DNA of 26,190 nucleotides from CAZRAL01 sp964598005. GTDB taxonomy: Bacteria > Pseudomonadota > Gammaproteobacteria > Burkholderiales > Usitatibacteraceae. Below are positions 23,927 through 26,190 of the stretch, piece by piece (the stretch's first letter is position 1; each line of letters starts with the position of its first letter). The notes under the pieces were generated by a model that saw only the letters and a program-made list of their open reading frames with translations, did not search any database and was not told the origin of the DNA. Made by a program: the position numbers and the translations under genes. Location of the stretch: the NCBI GenBank assembly GCA_964598005.1, contig CAZRAL010000039.1:1-26190 (forward strand), given 5' to 3'.

Positions 23927-24017
23927 GTCCGGCTGGGGCTTTGCTTGGGATTTGATCCGGATAATATTGTGGAGGAGCTAATTTGCTAAGTTCAAAATGG
24001 CATTTAGTTGAGATTGA

Positions 24018-24842
24018 TTAGAGCAGTGCCGTTTCCGGAGGTGTATTTGCTTCTTTTTCTTCGGATCGAATGATGATGTATTGTTTTCGGAGCTCAAACC
24101 CGCGTTCTGGCCATGTGCTGGCGTACGCGATAAGTTGGGCAACCCCTTCTGGAAACGCTTCACCGTTGACTCTGCAATCTGCCGTAGGATTCCCATCTTT
24201 ATCCCTGCAAACAAAAAAACGTATTCCCATATTATCTTCGCATGCAATAAGCGGGCGAAACGCTTCGAAATTCCGTGTTAACAGACAGCAGGGACAAAAC
24301 GAATGATCTTCTTCTTTTTGTGAAGGAAGAGTGACAAGGTGCATAACTGGACCAAGAATGATTTGACGAACCTGCACTCCTGCTCCTGCGCTTGATGGCA
24401 ACTGCATTTTCATTACTGTGCAGTGCTGCGGTTTGGGTTTAACGGAGTCTTCAAGTACGATCAAGTCTATTTTGGCCCAATCGGAGAAACCTTCCAATAA
24501 TGCGTGCTCGGTGGTATTGGAGGCTGCGTGCTGAAATTCAGGCAGTCCATTAGGAAAATAGGTGTCATGGATTGCGGTAATTTTCGTGCAGGTGCGGACT
24601 TTATCAGGGCCAACATTAACTACCTCTATTAATTCAACATGTAATTTAATCCCGGATGGCAAAATGATAGCTTCGTCAGTTGTATGACATTCGTATCCCG
24701 CTTGCCATACAGCCGATTCAAGAATTTTTTTGATTGAAGCATCGTTATGTAACGCAACATGATCCGGAGTCTTGTGCTGCTCTTGAGGAGGAGTTGTTTC
24801 ATCCTTTTTAAATAGCGCGGAAAGTGTAGAAAAAACCTTCAT
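24018..24842 (-). CDS. DUF6348-like protein, function unknown
   Basis: A 274-residue soluble protein with no signal peptide or membrane segment. The N-terminal 30 residues are polar and variable. The C-terminal half has FCPCCLLTRNFEAF (182-195), GIRFFVCRDKDGNPTADCRV (206-225), then YASTWPERGFELRKQYI (240-256). I recall this pattern from the DUF6348 family, but without a search that is tentative. C183, C185 and C186 with C211 and C223 could bind a metal. The start is the ATG at 24842, with a GTG just before it at 24845. It lies upstream of gdhB on the same strand, with 128 bp between, and is divergent from a lipoprotein gene. No role can be assigned. Confidence 0.75.
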   Translation of the reverse strand: MKVFSTLSALFKKDETTPPQEQHKTPDHVALHNDASIKKILESAVWQAGYECHTTDEAIILPSGIKLHVELIEVVNVGPDKVRTCTKITAIHDTYFPNGLPEFQHAASNTTEHALLEGFSDWAKIDLIVLEDSVKPKPQHCTVMKMQLPSSAGAGVQVRQIILGPVMHLVTLPSQKEEDHSFCPCCLLTRNFEAFRPLIACEDNMGIRFFVCRDKDGNPTADCRVNGEAFPEGVAQLIAYASTWPERGFELRKQYIIIRSEEKEANTPPETALL

Positions 24843-25042
24843 CACCCTAATGCCTTAACCAAAAGAAAACATCCAAAGCGATGAATCAGCGAAAGAAAAG
24901 ATTTTGTTTAACCATCGCTTTGCATTATCATGAAGTTCGACTATTTCATGCCCGTCATGATGACAACATGCAATTAGCATTACGCCAATTGAAAACAAGT
25001 GTCTCTTCATCATCAAGAAAAGGTTGCATACAGCTTGTTACA

Positions 25043-25600
25043 ATGCAACGCCTAGGTTGTCTATTCTTGCTGCTGCTGGCTTGTGGTTGTTCGTCGTTGC
25101 TGCCACACAGCAATAACGAAACTGCATCAGTGTTTGCCAGTTTCGACGATGCGCGCACTACAATCGAATCGCTGCAGCCGTTTGTAAGTGATGTGGAAAC
25201 ATTGAAAAAAGCAAGGATTGATCCGCACAAGCAGCCTAACACCGCCATTCTTGCGTATGTTGACATCGTTCGGCGTTTTTTACCAGGCCCTGCCATTGAG
25301 CGCAAAGATCTCGACCCGGGTATTCAAGCCTGCCTCGACGCACGCGAAGCCTGCAGTGGGTGGGAATTGAATATTTCGCGCATTTCCCGCAAGCGGGTGG
25401 GCAATTTTTTTCTCGACTTTATCAATTTTTCACGCCGTACGGAAACCTCGGGCTGGCGTTTCAGCGCTATTATTCTTATCGCCAACAATCGCGTAGTGTA
25501 TCGGGCGTGGAGCGGTCAACCGCATGTTGATGAAGTGGAAGTCAACACCAATCCGCTTGGCCCCTTGCAAGAAGTGGGGCCTGGGGTTTTCCGCCGTTGA
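25043..25600 (+). CDS. Predicted lipoprotein, function unknown
   Basis: The ATG at 25043 starts a 185-residue protein with a clear lipoprotein signal: MQR, a run of leucines, then LLAC (Cys14) or ACGC (Cys16) as the modified cysteine. The frame is open from 24881, but the 54 extra residues are hydrophilic and would bury the signal, so the shorter start is preferred, though its Shine-Dalgarno sequence is weak. The mature part has no membrane segment and shows LDPGIQACLDAREACSGWEL, then RVGNFFLDFINFSRRTETSGW, then VVYRAWSGQP. Two cysteines in the mature part (QAC...EAC) may form a disulfide. I do not recognise the family. It is divergent from the DUF6348-like gene and followed by repeats. Confidence 0.75.
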   Translation: MQRLGCLFLLLLACGCSSLLPHSNNETASVFASFDDARTTIESLQPFVSDVETLKKARIDPHKQPNTAILAYVDIVRRFLPGPAIERKDLDPGIQACLDAREACSGWELNISRISRKRVGNFFLDFINFSRRTETSGWRFSAIILIANNRVVYRAWSGQPHVDEVEVNTNPLGPLQEVGPGVFRR

Positions 25601-25749
25601 TGCAGATTGACTGATGCGAGACGTAGAGATTTCTTGTTACTGGAAATCATGCGTTTGGATTTGTTGCATCGGTAGCATAAAAAGCCGCATCGAGGGTGGC
25701 TTGCTCTTGTAGTTTGGATCATTTCATAACTTATTTTCTCTTTATATAT

Positions 25750-25833
25750 TGATGTTACGCGCAGGCGAAGCGGCTTCCCTATGAAAATGGCTTTTCCGGT
25801 AAAAATGTTTCTCCTCTGCAGTGCGTAACATCA
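25750..25833 (+). repeat. Family A element, complete 84-bp unit (copy A5)
   Basis: Perfect 11-bp terminal inverted repeats TGATGTTACGC (25750-25760) and GCGTAACATCA (25823-25833). It contains no coding sequence. The complementary copy at 5347-5430 is exactly the same length. It lies in the 590-bp gene-free stretch after the lipoprotein gene; 25601-25749 holds nothing I recognise. Confidence 0.85.
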
Positions 25834-25847
25834 GTTATATAGTTAAA

Positions 25848-26120
25848 TGATGTTACGCAGAGAAAAAATGGCTTGTCTGTGAAATGGCTATTTCGCGAAA
25901 AGATTTCCGCTTGGGTTCCCCTCTTTGAAAAAGAGGGGCGGAGGGGAGATTTGCGGTCGCTCAGCCCGCGACAAGCAGCGAAAATCCCCCTCGATCCCCC
26001 TTTAAAAAGGGGGAAGTCTGGTTGTGGATTGTTGAAACAATGAAGCGAGGCAGAAGCAAAACGACTTTTCTGTAGCATGGGCTTTTCCAACAAAAAATTC
26101 CTTGGCAGTGCGTAACATCA
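25848..26120 (+). repeat. Family A composite element (273 bp)
   Basis: Perfect ends TGATGTTACGC and GCGTAACATCA. Halves of the 84-bp unit flank a central part with hairpins at 25918-25938 (CCCCTC.../...GAGGGG) and 25996-26013 (CCCCCTTTAAAAAGGGGG), then AGTCTGGTTGTGGATTGTTG. It closely resembles 16974-17264 and begins 14 bp after the 84-bp unit at 25750-25833. Confidence 0.85.
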
Positions 26121-26138
26121 GTAGTTAATCACTTTAAT

Positions 26139-26190
26139 TGTAGTAGTTTCGACTTGATCTGACAGTAGGGCCTTGCCAAAGGGCGGGGTT
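26139..26190. mobile_element. Probable insertion-sequence end at right edge
   Basis: 26139-26165 is the exact reverse complement of 26-52, with a TG outer tip facing inward; 26166-26190 differs from the left-edge interior sequence. This fits the opposite end of the same insertion sequence, with its body outside the window. Confidence 0.5.

Noticed and set aside
24881..25042. N-terminal extension of the lipoprotein
   Set aside because: The 54 added residues are hydrophilic and would place the lipoprotein signal internally.
25779..26093. 104-residue minus-strand frame at the right edge
   Set aside because: It is composed of family A units and their hairpin cargo.
25750..26120. CRISPR-like array
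   Set aside because: There are repeated ends but no regular short repeat and spacer pattern, and no cas genes.

Overview
The window looks like 26 kb of ordinary betaproteobacterial chromosome, probably Burkholderiales and closest in feel to Oxalobacteraceae. That placement is an inference from protein style and gene order: comF-trmL, cobW-like/STAS/hslV/hslU, a class of about 1,600-residue NAD-glutamate dehydrogenase, and a TonB receptor with an 'HAQ' signal-peptide end. No phage, plasmid, CRISPR or defence genes are visible. Both edges carry the same 27-bp sequence in inverted orientation (26-52 and 26139-26165) with different sequence outside it, as expected if the segment sits between two copies of one insertion sequence.

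Layout. On the plus strand at the left are comF and trmL, overlapping by 8 nt. They converge on a minus-strand TonB-dependent receptor. Next, all on the minus strand, are hsp20 and then a block read right to left: a two-module STAS protein, hslV, hslU and trhO. hslV and hsp20 each have a good sigma-32 (RpoH) promoter, so protease, small heat-shock protein and probably the tRNA hydroxylase form a heat-shock set. Upstream of the STAS gene, also minus strand, run an ATP-grasp protein, alaS, a NUDIX hydrolase, a LytM-type lipoprotein peptidase and a COG0523 GTPase, closely spaced. A VanZ-like membrane protein lies further upstream, with a decayed gene fragment between it and the ATP-grasp gene. 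Then come dsbB followed by a frameshifted secreted-protein gene, then the 1607-residue NAD-glutamate dehydrogenase, then a DUF6348-like protein. The window closes with a plus-strand lipoprotein of unknown function.

The unusual content is between genes. At least four dispersed repeat families are packed into the gaps. Family A has TGATGTTACGC terminal inverted repeats, an 84-bp unit and longer composites of about 273-291 bp. Family B is a 136-145 bp MITE-like element with TA target duplications; one copy is inserted exactly in the stop codon of hslV and separates it from hslU. Family C is an inverted repeat of the ATTCCTCG...CGGAATG type. Family D has an internal segment inverted between its two copies. 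I found no clearly new multi-gene system. The best leads are the repeat families, the hslV stop-codon insertion with its near-leaderless sigma-32 promoter, and the internally duplicated STAS protein.
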